A stretch of 64,000 nt of DNA from Streptomyces sp. NBC_00448 (GCF_036014115.1 NZ_CP107913.1:3705001-3769000); one strand, 5' to 3'. Counted from the stretch's first letter, positions 36,090 to 45,840 are shown. Made by a program: numbers and translations. Notes: generated by a model not told the origin, from the sequence alone.

Positions 36090-37325
36090 TCAGGACACGT
36101 TCTTGCCGAGCGTGTCGACGCCGTCGGCGGTCGCCATGTAGTGCGCCATGGTGTCGTTGCGCATCGCCTCCCACAGCTCGGCCGAGGCGTTGGGGTCGAG
36201 CAGCACCACCGACTGCTTGTCGATGGTGTCGAAGCCCGCGACCGGCGCGTTCATGAACGACATGTCCTTCGAGCGCACCCCGTGCATGTTCCACACCAGG
36301 CCGCGCAGGTCGCTGTCGGAGAGCTTGTCGTCGAAGCTGACCACCGAGGTGACCTGGTCGAGGGTGCGCTTGAGCTTGAGCGGGTTGGTGAAGGTGCCGG
36401 TGGAGAGCATCTTGGCGAGCACCGCGCGCAGGAAGTTCTGCTGGCGGTGGGTGCGGTCGAGGTCGCCGCGCGGCAGGCCGTAGCGTTCGCGGACGTAGTC
36501 CAGCGCCTCGGCGCCGTCCATGTGGTGGGTGCCGGCGGTCCACACCCCGCCGGGGCCGTTGCGGCGCGAGACGGTCTTGTCGACGGTGATGTCCACCCCG
36601 CCGATCGCGTCGGTGAGCTTCTTGAACCCGCTCCAGTCGATCACCATCAGGTGGTCGATCCTCACCTTGGTCATGCGCTGCACGGTGTCGATCAGCAGCG
36701 GCGGCCCGCCCCAGGAGAAGGCGGCGTTCAGCTTGGCCTTGCCGTGACCGGGGATGCTCACCCAGGAGTCGCGGGGCAGCGAGACGACATACGCGTTCTT
36801 GTGGTTCGCGGGTATGTGCACCAGCATCATCGTGTCGCTGCGCTGGGCGCCGGGCTTCCACTCCGGGGCCTTGGCGCCCTTGCCGGTGGTGGGCAGGTCG
36901 GACCGCGCGTCCAGGCCGACCAGCAGAAAGGTCTGGCTGCCGCCCTTGGACGGCTGCGGCAGCGCGGACTCCGGCACATCGGTGGGGAAGGCGTTGGGGA
37001 TGCGCTGCACCCGGCCGGTGTAGTGGTGGTACGCCCAGTAGCCGGTGCCGACGATCAGCAGGACGCCCGCGCACAGCAGGCTCAGGGCGGCGTAGAGCAC
37101 CCGGCGGGTACGGCGCCGGCGCCGGGAGCGACGGTCGGGTAAGGGGGCGAGGGCGGCGGGTCCGGGTTCGGCTTCAGCAGGTGCGGGTTCAGCAGGTGCG
37201 GGTTCAGCAGGTGCGGCTTCGGCGCGCGCGGCTTCATCGCATGCGGGACCCACGGGCTCGTCGGGAGGGCCGGCCGGACCCTCGCCACCCTCGTTCGTGC
37301 CGTCCGCTCCACCCTCGTCCGCCAT
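36090..37325 (-). CDS. LCP-family ligase, sixth paralog
   Basis: The 411-residue protein has an acidic Glu/Ala/Pro-rich N-terminus with PAEPA repeats (about 35-60), an Arg-rich stop-transfer, one helix (about 76-98) and an LCP domain (about 120-330). Key motifs are complete (GLDARSD, SDTMMLVH, SLPRDSW, VRERY), although Tyr replaces the usual His of RH. No LytR_C domain. ATG 37325 has GGGGGT upstream. It is divergent from UDP-glucose dehydrogenase, whose -10 lies about 100 bp away. Confidence 0.93.
   Translation of the reverse strand: MADEGGADGTNEGGEGPAGPPDEPVGPACDEAARAEAAPAEPAPAEPAPAEAEPGPAALAPLPDRRSRRRRRTRRVLYAALSLLCAGVLLIVGTGYWAYHHYTGRVQRIPNAFPTDVPESALPQPSKGGSQTFLLVGLDARSDLPTTGKGAKAPEWKPGAQRSDTMMLVHIPANHKNAYVVSLPRDSWVSIPGHGKAKLNAAFSWGGPPLLIDTVQRMTKVRIDHLMVIDWSGFKKLTDAIGGVDITVDKTVSRRNGPGGVWTAGTHHMDGAEALDYVRERYGLPRGDLDRTHRQQNFLRAVLAKMLSTGTFTNPLKLKRTLDQVTSVVSFDDKLSDSDLRGLVWNMHGVRSKDMSFMNAPVAGFDTIDKQSVVLLDPNASAELWEAMRNDTMAHYMATADGVDTLGKNVS
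37173..37217 (-). repeat. three 15-bp tandem repeats in LCP N-terminus
   Basis: Three in-frame copies of a 15-base unit (one base changed in the last) encode repeated PAEPA. Confidence 0.85.
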
Positions 37326-37420
37326 GGACGCACCCCCACCCGGTAGACCTGTGGCCCTATGCACGCATTGTGTCCCTCTGGCCCTGTCCCCACGCTGGAT
37401 TCGGCCCAGCCGGTGCCGAC

Positions 37421-37426
37421 TATGCT
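37421..37426 (+). promoter_or_regulatory. -10 element of UDP-glucose dehydrogenase
   Basis: TATGCT followed by exactly seven bases and then the ATG, so the mRNA is predicted to be leaderless. No ribosome site is present. Confidence 0.55.
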
Positions 37427-37433
37427 TCGGCGC

Positions 37434-38774
37434 ATGCCTCTGAAGCTCACCGTCATCGGCACCGGTTACCTCGGCGCCACCCATGCCGCCGCCATGGCCG
37501 AGCTGGGATTCGAGGTGCTCGGCCTCGACATCGACGAGGGCAAGGTCGCCATGCTGGCGCAGGGCCGGGTGCCCATGTACGAGCCGGGCCTGGAGGACCT
37601 GCTGGCCAAGCACGTGGCCGGGATCGACGGCTCCAGCGGACGGCTGCGCTTCACCACCTCGTGGCAGGAGGTGGCCGACTTCGGCGACGTGCACTTCGTC
37701 TGCGTCAACACCCCGCAGAAGCAGGGCGAGTACGGCTGCGACATGAGTTACGTGGACAGCGCTCTCTCCCTGCTCGCCCCGCATCTGCGGCGGCCCGCGC
37801 TGGTGGTGGGCAAGTCCACGGTGCCGGTGGGCAGCGCGGCCCGGCTGGCCGGGATGCTGAGCGACCTGGCGCCGGCCGGCGAGGACGTCGAGCTGGCCTG
37901 GAACCCCGAGTTCCTGCGGGAGGGCTTCGCGGTGCAGGACACCCTGCACCCGGACCGGATCGTGGTCGGCGTGGCGAGCGAGCACGCGGAGTCACTCCTG
38001 CGGGAGGTTTACGCCGGGCCGCTCGCAGAAGAGACGCCGTTCATCGTCGCGGACTACCCGACGGCCGAGCTTGTGAAGACCGCCGCGAACGCCTTCCTCG
38101 CCACCAAGATCTCCTTCATCAACGCCATGGCCGAGGTGTGCGAGGCCGCCGGCGGCGACGTCGCGGTGCTCGCCCAGGCCATAGGGCACGACGACCGGAT
38201 CGGCCACAAGTTCCTGCGGGCCGGGATCGGCTTCGGCGGCGGCTGCCTGCCCAAGGACATCCGCGCGTTCATGGCCCGGGCCGGCGAGTTGGGCGCCGAC
38301 CAGGCGCTGACCTTCCTGCGCGAGGTCGACTCGGTGAACATGCGGCGCCGCACCCACATGGTGGACTGGGCCCGCGAGGCGCTGGGCGGGAGCTTCCTCG
38401 GCCGCCGGATCGCGGTGCTCGGCGCCGCGTTCAAGCCCGACTCCGACGACGTGCGCGACTCTCCCGCCCTCAATGTCGCGGGCCAGATCCACCTCCAGGG
38501 CGGCCAGGTCACCGTCTACGACCCCAAGGGCATGGAGAACGCCCGGCGGCTCTTCCCGACCCTCGGCTACGCCCCCAGCGCCGTGGACGCGGTCCGGGGC
38601 GCCGACATCGTCCTGCACCTCACCGAGTGGCGGGAGTTCCGCGAGCTGGACCCGGCGCGGCTGGCCGAGGTGACCGGGCAGCGGCACATCCTCGACGGGC
38701 GCAACGCGCTCGACGCCGAGCTGTGGCGGAAGGCCGGCTGGACCTACCGTGCGATGGGCCGCCCGAACGCGTAG
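37434..38774 (+). CDS. ugd: UDP-glucose 6-dehydrogenase
   Basis: Oxidises UDP-glucose twice with NAD to UDP-glucuronate for uronic-acid-containing wall polymers. The 446-residue protein has the N-terminal Rossmann motif GTGYLG (8-13), VNTPQ, STVPVGS, the catalytic-Cys motif GFGGGCLPKD (Cys near 271), and the C-terminal GAAFKPDSDDVRDSPAL. The reading frame is open to 37359, but ATG 37434 is in leaderless position after TATGCT and begins the conserved MPLKLTVIG. GDP-mannose dehydrogenase is a less likely alternative. Confidence 0.93.
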   Translation: MPLKLTVIGTGYLGATHAAAMAELGFEVLGLDIDEGKVAMLAQGRVPMYEPGLEDLLAKHVAGIDGSSGRLRFTTSWQEVADFGDVHFVCVNTPQKQGEYGCDMSYVDSALSLLAPHLRRPALVVGKSTVPVGSAARLAGMLSDLAPAGEDVELAWNPEFLREGFAVQDTLHPDRIVVGVASEHAESLLREVYAGPLAEETPFIVADYPTAELVKTAANAFLATKISFINAMAEVCEAAGGDVAVLAQAIGHDDRIGHKFLRAGIGFGGGCLPKDIRAFMARAGELGADQALTFLREVDSVNMRRRTHMVDWAREALGGSFLGRRIAVLGAAFKPDSDDVRDSPALNVAGQIHLQGGQVTVYDPKGMENARRLFPTLGYAPSAVDAVRGADIVLHLTEWREFRELDPARLAEVTGQRHILDGRNALDAELWRKAGWTYRAMGRPNA

Positions 38775-38786
38775 CGCGACCTGATC

Positions 38787-38823
38787 CGGTAAGACCCGAC
38801 CTCCAGGAGCGCGGGCCTTACCG
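38787..38823. terminator. hairpin between convergent genes
   Basis: CGGTAAGACCCG (38787-38798) pairs with CGGGCCTTACCG (38812-38823) with one mismatch and a 13-nt loop, just after the ugd stop. Confidence 0.75.
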
Positions 38824-38885
38824 AACTCCAGGGCGCGCGGGTCCGTACGCACGAACACGCGCCGCCGACCCGCGGCGCCCGCCGG

Positions 38886-39443
38886 TCACTTCCTGCTGCG
38901 GTACGCCCGCATCTTCGCCCGGCTGCCGCAGATCGCCATCGAGCACCAGCGGCTGCGGCCCGCCGGGCTGCGGTCGTAGTAGACCCAGCGGCAGGTGTCC
39001 GCGGCGCACGCCTTCATGCGCTGCCAGGTGCCGTCCGCGGTGGCCTCGGCGATCACCGCGGCCACCCGCGCGGTGAGGGCGGCGACACCGCCGGGCGCGG
39101 GCGCCGGGAGCACCGTGGCGGCGCCCAGCGGGTCGATCGCGAGCCGCAGCGGGGCGGCGGCCAGCAACCCGTCGAGCGCGGCCAGCGAGTCCGGGGGGAT
39201 GTCGGTGCCCGCGTGCGCGGAGCAGGCGTCCCGCAGCGCCTCCCGGAGCACCAGGACCGCGTCGAGCCCGGCCCGGTCGAAACCCTCGGGGCCCGGGTCG
39301 ACACCGCGCCCGCGCACCCAGGCGATCAGCGCCTCGGGGCTGTCCAGCTCGTCCGCCTCGTCCTCCAGGTCGACGGTGTTGACCAGGTCCTGCACCAGCC
39401 GCAGCGGCTCGGGTGCGGCATGACGGTCTCCGGGCTGTTCCAC
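38886..39443 (-). CDS. CGNR-type zinc finger protein
   Basis: The 185-residue protein belongs to the ABATE/CGNR family, thought to be stress-related transcription regulators. An N-terminal ABATE-like domain (about 10-135) precedes a C-terminal zinc finger with Cys146, Cys151, Cys167 and Cys172; the signature CGNR reads CGSR here. GTG 39443 follows TAACGT by seven bases (leaderless). It is divergent from a VOC-family gene, which could be its target. Confidence 0.85.
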   Translation of the reverse strand: MEQPGDRHAAPEPLRLVQDLVNTVDLEDEADELDSPEALIAWVRGRGVDPGPEGFDRAGLDAVLVLREALRDACSAHAGTDIPPDSLAALDGLLAAAPLRLAIDPLGAATVLPAPAPGGVAALTARVAAVIAEATADGTWQRMKACAADTCRWVYYDRSPAGRSRWCSMAICGSRAKMRAYRSRK

Positions 39444-39599
39444 CCTCGCAACGTTACTGCCGAATCACCCTTGCGTCGTTACCACTGCTCCCCCATCATG
39501 GAGTAACTGTTACCGGCGGATGCCGTTCACAGGTAACACAGCCCGCGCAGGTGCGCACGCGACGCCTTCCGGGTACCCGCCCACCTCCAAGGAGCCCGC

Positions 39600-39968
39600 A
39601 TGATCGGCACCCTCGGCGCTGTCGTCCTCGACTGCCCCGACCCCGTCTCGCTCGCCGCCTTCTACGCGGAACTGGTCGGCGGCACCGTCGACGCCGAGGA
39701 CAAGACCTGGGTCGACCTCAACCGCGAGGGCGGCCAGCGGCTGTCCTTCCAACTCGCCCCCGACCACCGGCCGCCGGCCTGGCCCGACCCGGAGCGGCCC
39801 CAGCAGTTCCACCTCGACATCGCCGTGCCGCGCGCGGAGTTCGACGCGGCCGAGCGGCATGTGCTCGGCCTGGGCGCGGCCTTGCTGGAGGGCGACCAGG
39901 ACGGGGCGCGCAACTGGCGGGTGTACGCGGACCCGGCGGGGCACCCCTTCTGCCTGTGCGCCTGCTGA
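39600..39968 (+). CDS. VOC/glyoxalase-like protein
   Basis: The 122-residue protein has two beta-alpha-beta-beta-beta modules of the vicinal oxygen chelate fold (LGAVVLDCPDPVSLAAFYAEL; FHLDIAVPR; VYADPAGHPFCLC). Not all metal ligands of true glyoxalase I are evident, so it may be a binding or resistance protein. ATG 39600 has AAGGAG upstream. It is divergent from the CGNR protein gene and followed by a perfect palindrome. Confidence 0.85.
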   Translation: MIGTLGAVVLDCPDPVSLAAFYAELVGGTVDAEDKTWVDLNREGGQRLSFQLAPDHRPPAWPDPERPQQFHLDIAVPRAEFDAAERHVLGLGAALLEGDQDGARNWRVYADPAGHPFCLCAC

Positions 39969-39977
39969 CCCCGTAGC

Positions 39978-40001
39978 CCTCCGGGCGGGCCCGCCCGGAG
40001 G
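39978..40001 (+). terminator. perfect 24-bp palindrome
   Basis: CCTCCGGGCGGG followed at once by its inverse complement, ten bases after the VOC gene stop. Confidence 0.85.
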
Positions 40002-40174
40002 AGGGGAGTCCGCCATCTCCGGGCGGGCGGCGCGCGGGTCCGGCCGACGCCAGGACGTGTCCCATCCGTGGCCTGCGCGTATCCCCGCCGTATCCCGGCC
40101 CCGCGATGCTGCCCCAGGGGGGGCCGCCCGGTCGCGCCCGACAGGCGGCGACAGGCGGGGCGGGGGCGAGGGCG

Positions 40175-41290
40175 ATGCTGCGGACGCCGGCCAGGACCCG
40201 GCTCCGGCCGCGCACCCGCGCGCGCACCCGGACCGCGACCGACGCCGAGCCCGGCCCCGGCACGGCACCCGGCACAGAGCCCGGCGCGGCGCCGGACACC
40301 TCCCCGGCCCCGGACGCCGCCACCGGCCCCCGCAGGCCCGCCCAGGCGCCCCTGTGGCGGCGCCTGCCGCTGCGCACCCTCGCCGGACTCGTGCCCGCGG
40401 TCCTGGTGGCCGTGTGGGTGGCCCTGCACCGCTCCTTGATGGCGTCGGGCCTGCACGACATGGTCGACGCCGACCCCGGCTGGCTGCTGGCCGCACTCGC
40501 GGGCACCGGGCTCGGCTACGTCGCCAACGCCGTCGCCCGCCAGGGCTCCGTCCTGGAGCCCCTGCCGCGCGGCCGGCTGCTGGCCACCCAGTTCGCCGCG
40601 ACCGCCGCCGGCCAACTCGCCCCCGCCGGGCTCGGCGCCAGCGCGGTCAACCTCCGTTTCCTGCGCGTCAACGGCGTGCCGCTGGCCCGCTCCACGGCCG
40701 CCCTGGCGCTGTACTCGCTCGCCGAGTCCGCCTGCCGCGTGGGCCTGTTGCTGGTGCTGCTCGCCGCCTACCCGCACGCCCTGCACGCCGGGGGCCTGCT
40801 GCCGGACGGAACCGGCGTCCTGCTGCTGGCCGCGGCGGCGGCCGCCACCGTGGCCGCGGCCGTCCTCACCCTGGTCCTGGTCCGGCCGCTGCGGCGCGCG
40901 GTGGCCGGGTTCGTCGGTGCCGCGCTCGCCGACGCCCGCGCCCTGCACGCCCGGCCCGGCCGCGCGCTGGCCCTGTGGGGCGGCTCGCTGGTCTTCCCGC
41001 TGCTCCAGGCCTGCTCGATGGCCGCGGTCGCGCGGGCGCTCGGCCTGCCGGTCGCGCCGGTGCACGTGGCGCTCGCCTACCTCGCCGCCACCTGCGCGGC
41101 CGCCCTGGTGCCCACCCCCGGCGGAATCGGCTCGGTCGACGCCGCCCTCGCGCTCGCCCTGGTCGCCGCGGGTTCCCCCACCGAGACCGCCGCATCGGCG
41201 GTGCTCGCGTTCCGCATCACCAGCGTCTGGCTGCCGCTGCTGCCCGCGACCTTGACGCTCAGCGCACTGATCCGCCGCAAGGTGCTGTGA
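40175..41290 (+). CDS. YbhN/LPG-synthase-TM-like integral membrane protein
   Basis: About 371 residues with a Pro/Arg/Thr-rich N-terminus (1-60) and seven or eight membrane helices of the lysylphosphatidylglycerol synthase membrane-domain family (GQLAPAGLGASAVNLRFLR; LVPTPGGIGSVDAALALAL). No soluble aminoacyl transfer domain is attached, so a flippase-like lipid transport role is likely; the substrate is unknown. ATG 40175 has a purine-rich GGGGGCGAGGG before it; an ATG at 40106 is the alternative. It precedes a two-component pair by 67 bp. Confidence 0.85.
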   Translation: MLRTPARTRLRPRTRARTRTATDAEPGPGTAPGTEPGAAPDTSPAPDAATGPRRPAQAPLWRRLPLRTLAGLVPAVLVAVWVALHRSLMASGLHDMVDADPGWLLAALAGTGLGYVANAVARQGSVLEPLPRGRLLATQFAATAAGQLAPAGLGASAVNLRFLRVNGVPLARSTAALALYSLAESACRVGLLLVLLAAYPHALHAGGLLPDGTGVLLLAAAAAATVAAAVLTLVLVRPLRRAVAGFVGAALADARALHARPGRALALWGGSLVFPLLQACSMAAVARALGLPVAPVHVALAYLAATCAAALVPTPGGIGSVDAALALALVAAGSPTETAASAVLAFRITSVWLPLLPATLTLSALIRRKVL

Positions 41291-41344
41291 CCGGCCGTCG
41301 AACGGGGTCTGCGTACCACCGGGCCGGTACGGTCCGGCGCGGAC

Positions 41345-41350
41345 TACCAT
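41345..41350 (+). promoter_or_regulatory. -10 element of the response regulator gene
   Basis: TACCAT followed by seven bases and the ATG; predicted leaderless start. No clear -35. Confidence 0.5.
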
Positions 41351-41357
41351 CAAGCCC

Positions 41358-42032
41358 ATGACCCGCGTACTTCTCGCCGAGGACGACGCATCCATCTCGG
41401 AACCGCTCGCACGCGCCCTGCGCCGCGAGGGGTACGAGGTCGAGGTGCGCGAGGACGGACCCACCGCATTGGAGACCGCGCTGCTCGGCGCTGTCGACCT
41501 GGTGGTGCTCGACCTGGGCCTGCCCGGCATGGACGGTCTCGACGTATGCCGCCGTATCCGCACGGAGGGCCACACCTTCCCGGTGCTGGTGCTCACCGCC
41601 CGCGCCGACGAGGTGGACACCGTGGTCGGCCTGGACGCCGGCGCCGACGACTACGTCACCAAGCCGTTCCGCCTCGCCGAACTGCTCGCCCGGGTCCGCG
41701 CCTTGCTGCGGCGCGGCACCACCGAGCCCGCCCAGCCCTCCACGCACGGGGTGCGGATCGACGTCGAGTCGCACCGCGCCTGGATGGGCGACGACGAACT
41801 CCAGCTCACCGCCAAGGAGTTCGACCTGCTGCGGGTGCTGGTCAGGGACGCCGGCCGGGTGGTCACCCGCGAGCAGCTGATGCGCGAGGTGTGGGACACC
41901 ACCTGGTGGTCGTCGACCAAGACCCTGGACATGCACATCTCGTGGCTGCGCAAGAAGCTCGGCGACGACGCGGCCAACCCGCGCTACATCGCCACCGTCC
42001 GCGGGGTCGGCTTCCGCTTCGAGAAGAACTGA
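41358..42032 (+). CDS. OmpR-family response regulator
   Basis: The 224-residue protein has a receiver domain (1-118) with the acidic pair Glu8/Asp9/Asp10, phospho-acceptor Asp52 (VLDLGLPGMDG) and the conserved KPF loop. A winged-helix DNA-binding domain follows (130-224, ELQLTAKEFDLLRVL ... RYIATVRGVGFRF). It is followed after 12 bp by its sensor kinase. Target genes and signal are unknown. Confidence 0.95.
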   Translation: MTRVLLAEDDASISEPLARALRREGYEVEVREDGPTALETALLGAVDLVVLDLGLPGMDGLDVCRRIRTEGHTFPVLVLTARADEVDTVVGLDAGADDYVTKPFRLAELLARVRALLRRGTTEPAQPSTHGVRIDVESHRAWMGDDELQLTAKEFDLLRVLVRDAGRVVTREQLMREVWDTTWWSSTKTLDMHISWLRKKLGDDAANPRYIATVRGVGFRFEKN

Positions 42033-42044
42033 CCCGCCCGCTCG

Positions 42045-43313
42045 ATGCGCCGCCGCCTGATCTCCTCCACGCTGGCCGTGGTGCTCGTGGTGATCGCCGT
42101 CTTCGGCATCTCCCTGGTCATCGTGGAGGCCAGGACCATCCAGAGCAGCGCCCAGGACGGAGTGCAGTCCGAGGCGGTCCGGCTCACCGGGATCGTGGAG
42201 AACCGCATCCTGGCCGGTGAGTCGGTCGACGCCAAGGGCCTGGACCGGCAGATCGCCGACAACCGCTACGCGACCGTCCGGGTGCCCGGCCACCCCGAGG
42301 TCCGGCTCGGCGACCGCCCCTCGGGCGCCGTCCTGAAGTCGACCCAGCGCGGCGACCACGGCGAGTCCGTCACCGTCGAGGAGGCGCGCTCCACGGTCAG
42401 CCGGCAGATCGGCCGCACCCTGCTGGTGATCCTCGCGGTGGCGCTGCTCGCGGTGCTGGCCGCGGTCGCCCTCGCGGTGCGCCAGGCCCGGCGGCTGGCC
42501 AGCCCGCTCACCGACCTCGCCGAGACCGCGGAACGCCTCGGCTCCGGCGACCCGCGGCCCCGGCACCGCCGCTACGGAGTGCCGGAACTCGACCGGATCG
42601 CGGACGTCCTGGACGCCAGCGCCGAGCGGATCGGCCGGATGCTCACCGCCGAGCGGCGGCTCGCCGCCGACGCCTCGCACCAGTTGCGCACCCCGCTGAC
42701 CGCGCTGTCGATGCGGCTGGAGGAGATCGTGGCCACCGCCGACGACCGCGAGGCGGTGAAGGAGGAGGCGGCCATCGCGCTCGGCCAGGTCGAGCGCCTC
42801 ACCGACGTCGTCCAGCGGCTGCTGACCAACTCGCGCGACCCGCGCAGCGGTTCCGCGGTCGACTTCGACCTCGACGAGGTGATCCGGCAGCAGATCGAGG
42901 AGTGGCGGCCCGCCTACCAGAACGAGGGGCGCGCCGTGCAGCTGTCCGGCACCCGCGGGCTGCGCGCGGTCGGCACACCGGGCGCGGTGGCGCAGGTGCT
43001 CGCCACCCTGATCGAGAACTCGCTGATGCACGGCGCGGGCACCCTCGCCCTGCACACCCGGGTGACCGGCAACCAGGCGGTGGTCGAGGTCTCGGACGAC
43101 GGCTCGGGGGTGCCGCCGGACCTGGGCGCCCGGGTCTTCGAACGTACGGTCAGCGGCCGCAACTCCACCGGCCTCGGCCTCGCGGTGGCCCGCGACCTCG
43201 CCGAGGCGGACGGCGGACGGCTGGAACTGCTCCAGCAGCGGCCGCCGGTCTTCGCGCTGTTCCTGGCCCAGGAGATCGCCCCGCCGCCCCCGCGCGAGCA
43301 GGTCGTCGGCTAG
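42045..43313 (+). CDS. sensor histidine kinase
   Basis: A 422-residue membrane kinase with two helices (about 7-28 and 124-146) bounding a roughly 95-residue extracytoplasmic sensor, then a HAMP domain. The dimerisation helix carries phospho-acceptor His212 (DASHQLRTPLTAL). The HATPase domain shows the N box (LIENSLMHGAG), DDGSGVPPD and GLGLAVARDLAEADGG. It forms a pair with the response regulator upstream. The ligand cannot be deduced. Confidence 0.95.
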   Translation: MRRRLISSTLAVVLVVIAVFGISLVIVEARTIQSSAQDGVQSEAVRLTGIVENRILAGESVDAKGLDRQIADNRYATVRVPGHPEVRLGDRPSGAVLKSTQRGDHGESVTVEEARSTVSRQIGRTLLVILAVALLAVLAAVALAVRQARRLASPLTDLAETAERLGSGDPRPRHRRYGVPELDRIADVLDASAERIGRMLTAERRLAADASHQLRTPLTALSMRLEEIVATADDREAVKEEAAIALGQVERLTDVVQRLLTNSRDPRSGSAVDFDLDEVIRQQIEEWRPAYQNEGRAVQLSGTRGLRAVGTPGAVAQVLATLIENSLMHGAGTLALHTRVTGNQAVVEVSDDGSGVPPDLGARVFERTVSGRNSTGLGLAVARDLAEADGGRLELLQQRPPVFALFLAQEIAPPPPREQVVG

Positions 43314-43375
43314 CCGAGCAGGTCCCCGCCGATCCGGTCATCAGCCCGGCAGGTCATCGCCCAGCAGGTCATCGG

Positions 43376-43915
43376 TCAGCCGATCCGGTCGGCGGCCTGC
43401 CGCTTCCGCTTGCCGGCCCTGTCCGCCTCCGCGCGCTCGGCCGCGGTGAGAAAGGACTCCGCCTGCTCCACCGCCTCGCGGGCCGGCAGCGTGCGGAACA
43501 CCCAGGTGCGGTACGACCAGAACCGGAAGAGCGTGGCCACGCCGATACCGGCGAACTTGAACACGTTGCTCTGCAGCTGGGTGTCCCAGCCGAAGCCGTA
43601 GGTCGCGGTGTAGAGCACGCCGTTCTCGATCACCAGGCCGATGGCGCTGAAGAACAGGAAGAGGCTGAGCTCCTTGGTACGGCCCGCCCGGTCACGGTCG
43701 CGGTAGGTGAAGTACCGGAAGCCGACGTAGTTGAAGACGATCGACACCATGGTGGCGACGATGCTGGCTCGTACCGTCTGCAACCCGCTGTTGTGCCTGA
43801 CCAGGTTGAACACGCCGATGTTGACCAGCACACCCGCCGCGCCGACCACACCGAACTTGGCGATCTCGCGGTAGAGCAGGGCCAGCTTCGAACGCAGTGC
43901 GCGCAGTCCGCTCAT
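43376..43915 (-). CDS. GtrA-family membrane protein
   Basis: The 179-residue protein has four membrane helices of the GtrA/DPMS family (FGVVGAAGVLVNIGVFNLV; VFNYVGFRYFTYR; RFWSYRTWVF), then a charged C-terminal tail. Such proteins help flip or organise polyprenyl-phosphate sugars. ATG 43915 begins the conserved region; the frame is open far upstream without coding meaning. It is divergent from purK, the same arrangement as in mycobacteria (Rv3277 beside purK, from memory). Confidence 0.9.
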   Translation of the reverse strand: MSGLRALRSKLALLYREIAKFGVVGAAGVLVNIGVFNLVRHNSGLQTVRASIVATMVSIVFNYVGFRYFTYRDRDRAGRTKELSLFLFFSAIGLVIENGVLYTATYGFGWDTQLQSNVFKFAGIGVATLFRFWSYRTWVFRTLPAREAVEQAESFLTAAERAEADRAGKRKRQAADRIG

Positions 43916-44064
43916 GGTGTCCGTGGGGCCTGTCTGTCGGGGTCTGGTTGCTCGGCTTCCTGGTGGGGTCGGAGTGCCGGGGGCGGCGTACCGACCACAG
44001 CCTAGTCGCCTCGCAGGGGAAGACGGCCGTCGAAGGCGGTGAGTTCCGTCCGGCGCCCGGCGGA

Positions 44065-44070
44065 TATCCT
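44065..44070 (+). promoter_or_regulatory. candidate -10 element of the purK-purE operon
   Basis: TATCCT 41 bp before the purK start; the leader would be about 34 nt. The -35 is weak. I see no purine riboswitch. Confidence 0.4.
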
Positions 44071-44110
44071 GGACAGTGCCCAGCCCCGTACCACCGGCAG
44101 GACACACATC

Positions 44111-45262
44111 GTGACATTCCCCGTAGTCGGCATGGTCGGCGGCGGCCAGCTCGCCCGCATGACCCACGAAGCGGGTATCCCGCTCGGCATCCGGTTCCGG
44201 CTGCTCAGCGACACCCCCCAGGACTCCGCCGCCCAGGTGGTGGCCGACGTGACCGTCGGTGACTACCGGGACCTCGACACCCTGCGTGCCTTCGCCGCGG
44301 GCTGCGACGTGATCACCTTCGACCACGAACAGGTGCCCACCGAGCACCTGCGCGCCCTGGAGGCCGACGGCATCGCGGTGCGGCCCGGCCCCGACGCCCT
44401 GGTGCACGCCCAGGACAAGGCGGTCATGCGCCGCCGGCTCGCCGAGATCGGCGTGCCCTGCCCGCGCAACCGGGTCGTGGCCGACCCCGACGACGTGGTG
44501 CGGTTCGCCGAGGAGGGCACCGGCTTCCCGGTCGTGCTGAAGACCGCCCGCGGCGGATACGACGGCAAGGGCGTGTGGATCGTACGGTCCGGGGCCGATG
44601 CCGCCGAGCCGTTCAAGGCCGGGGTGCCGGTCCTGGCCGAGGAGAAGGTGGACTTCGTCCGGGAGCTGGCCGCCAACGTGGTGCGCTCGCCGCACGGCCA
44701 GGCGGTGGCGTACCCGGTGGTCGAGTCGATCCAGGTGGACGGCGTCTGCGACACCGTGATCGCCCCCGCGCCCGGGCTGCCGGACGAGCTGTCCACGAGC
44801 GCCCAGCGGCTGGCGCTGACCATCGCCCACGAGCTGGGCGTGGTCGGGCACCTGGCGGTCGAGCTGTTCGAGGTGCGCGGGCCCGACGGCACCCCGGCGG
44901 TGCTCGTCAACGAACTCGCGATGCGCCCGCACAACAGCGGCCACTGGACCATGGACGGCGCGGCCACCTCGCAGTTCGCCAACCACCTGCGCGCCGTGCT
45001 CGACCTGCCGCTCGGCGACCCGCGCCCCCGCGCGCCCTGGACGGTGATGGCCAACGTCCTGGGCGGCGACTACCCCGACATGTACCCGGCGTACCTGCAC
45101 TGCATGGCCCGCGACCCGGGCCTGAAGATCCACATGTACGGCAAGGACGTGAAGCCCGGCCGCAAGGTCGGCCATGTCAACACCTACGGCGACGACCTGG
45201 CCGACGTGCGCGAGCGCGCGAGCCACGCGGCCGGCTACCTGCGAGGAACCATCGATGAGTGA
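44111..45262 (+). CDS. purK: N5-carboxyaminoimidazole ribonucleotide synthase
   Basis: ATP- and bicarbonate-dependent carboxylation of AIR to N5-CAIR in de novo purine synthesis. The 383-residue ATP-grasp enzyme shows [11 protein letters not shown] (7-17), the ATP loop [13 protein letters not shown], and the Mg-binding [14 protein letters not shown]. The annotated frame opens at 44039, but GTG 44111 starts the conserved [12 protein letters not shown]. It overlaps purE by 8 nt (ATGAGTGA), so the two are coupled. Confidence 0.96.
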   Translation: MTFPVVGMVGGGQLARMTHEAGIPLGIRFRLLSDTPQDSAAQVVADVTVGDYRDLDTLRAFAAGCDVITFDHEQVPTEHLRALEADGIAVRPGPDALVHAQDKAVMRRRLAEIGVPCPRNRVVADPDDVVRFAEEGTGFPVVLKTARGGYDGKGVWIVRSGADAAEPFKAGVPVLAEEKVDFVRELAANVVRSPHGQAVAYPVVESIQVDGVCDTVIAPAPGLPDELSTSAQRLALTIAHELGVVGHLAVELFEVRGPDGTPAVLVNELAMRPHNSGHWTMDGAATSQFANHLRAVLDLPLGDPRPRAPWTVMANVLGGDYPDMYPAYLHCMARDPGLKIHMYGKDVKPGRKVGHVNTYGDDLADVRERASHAAGYLRGTIDE

Positions 45263-45788
45263 AGCGCCGTCCCCCCTCGTCGGCATCGTGATGGGCTCCG
45301 ACTCCGACTGGCCGGTGATGGAGGCCGCCGCGGAGGCGCTGGACGAGTTCTCGGTGCCCTACGAGGTCGACGTCGTCTCCGCGCACCGGATGGTGCACGA
45401 GATGATCGCCTACGGCGAGCAGGCCGCCGACCGCGGCCTCAAGGCGCTGATCGCGGGCGCGGGCGGTGCCGCCCACCTGCCGGGCATGCTCGCCTCCGTC
45501 ACCCCGCTGCCGGTGATCGGCGTGCCGGTGCCGCTGAAGTACCTGGACGGCATGGACTCGCTGCTGTCGATCGTGCAGATGCCGGCCGGCGTCCCGGTCG
45601 CCACGGTGTCGGTGGCCGGCGCGCGCAACGCCGGGCTGCTGGCCGTCCGCATCCTGGCCGCCCATGACGCGCAGTTGCGCACCCGGATGAGCGAGTTCCA
45701 GACGTCGCTGACCGAGCAGGCGACGGAGAAGGGCAACCGGCTGCGTGCGAAGGTGAAGGGGACCGCGGGCTTCGGCTTCGCCCGGTAG
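45255..45788 (+). CDS. purE: N5-carboxyaminoimidazole ribonucleotide mutase
   Basis: Moves the carboxylate of N5-CAIR to give CAIR, the step after PurK. The 177-residue protein has the class I PurE signatures [13 protein letters not shown] (10-22), VSAHRM with the catalytic His, and [15 protein letters not shown] 45255 lies inside the end of purK with GAGGAA upstream. Confidence 0.97.
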   Translation: MSEAPSPLVGIVMGSDSDWPVMEAAAEALDEFSVPYEVDVVSAHRMVHEMIAYGEQAADRGLKALIAGAGGAAHLPGMLASVTPLPVIGVPVPLKYLDGMDSLLSIVQMPAGVPVATVSVAGARNAGLLAVRILAAHDAQLRTRMSEFQTSLTEQATEKGNRLRAKVKGTAGFGFAR

Positions 45789-45810
45789 CCGCGCGGACCG
45801 ACGACCCGTC

Positions 45811-45840
45811 GCGGTGCGCGCCCCCAGGGGTGCGCACCGC
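45811..45840 (+). terminator. terminator after purE
   Basis: GCGGTGCGC (45811-45819) pairs perfectly with GCGCACCGC (45832-45840), extended by a G-U pair and CCCC/GGGG for about 14 bp in total. It lies 23 bp after purE. Confidence 0.85.
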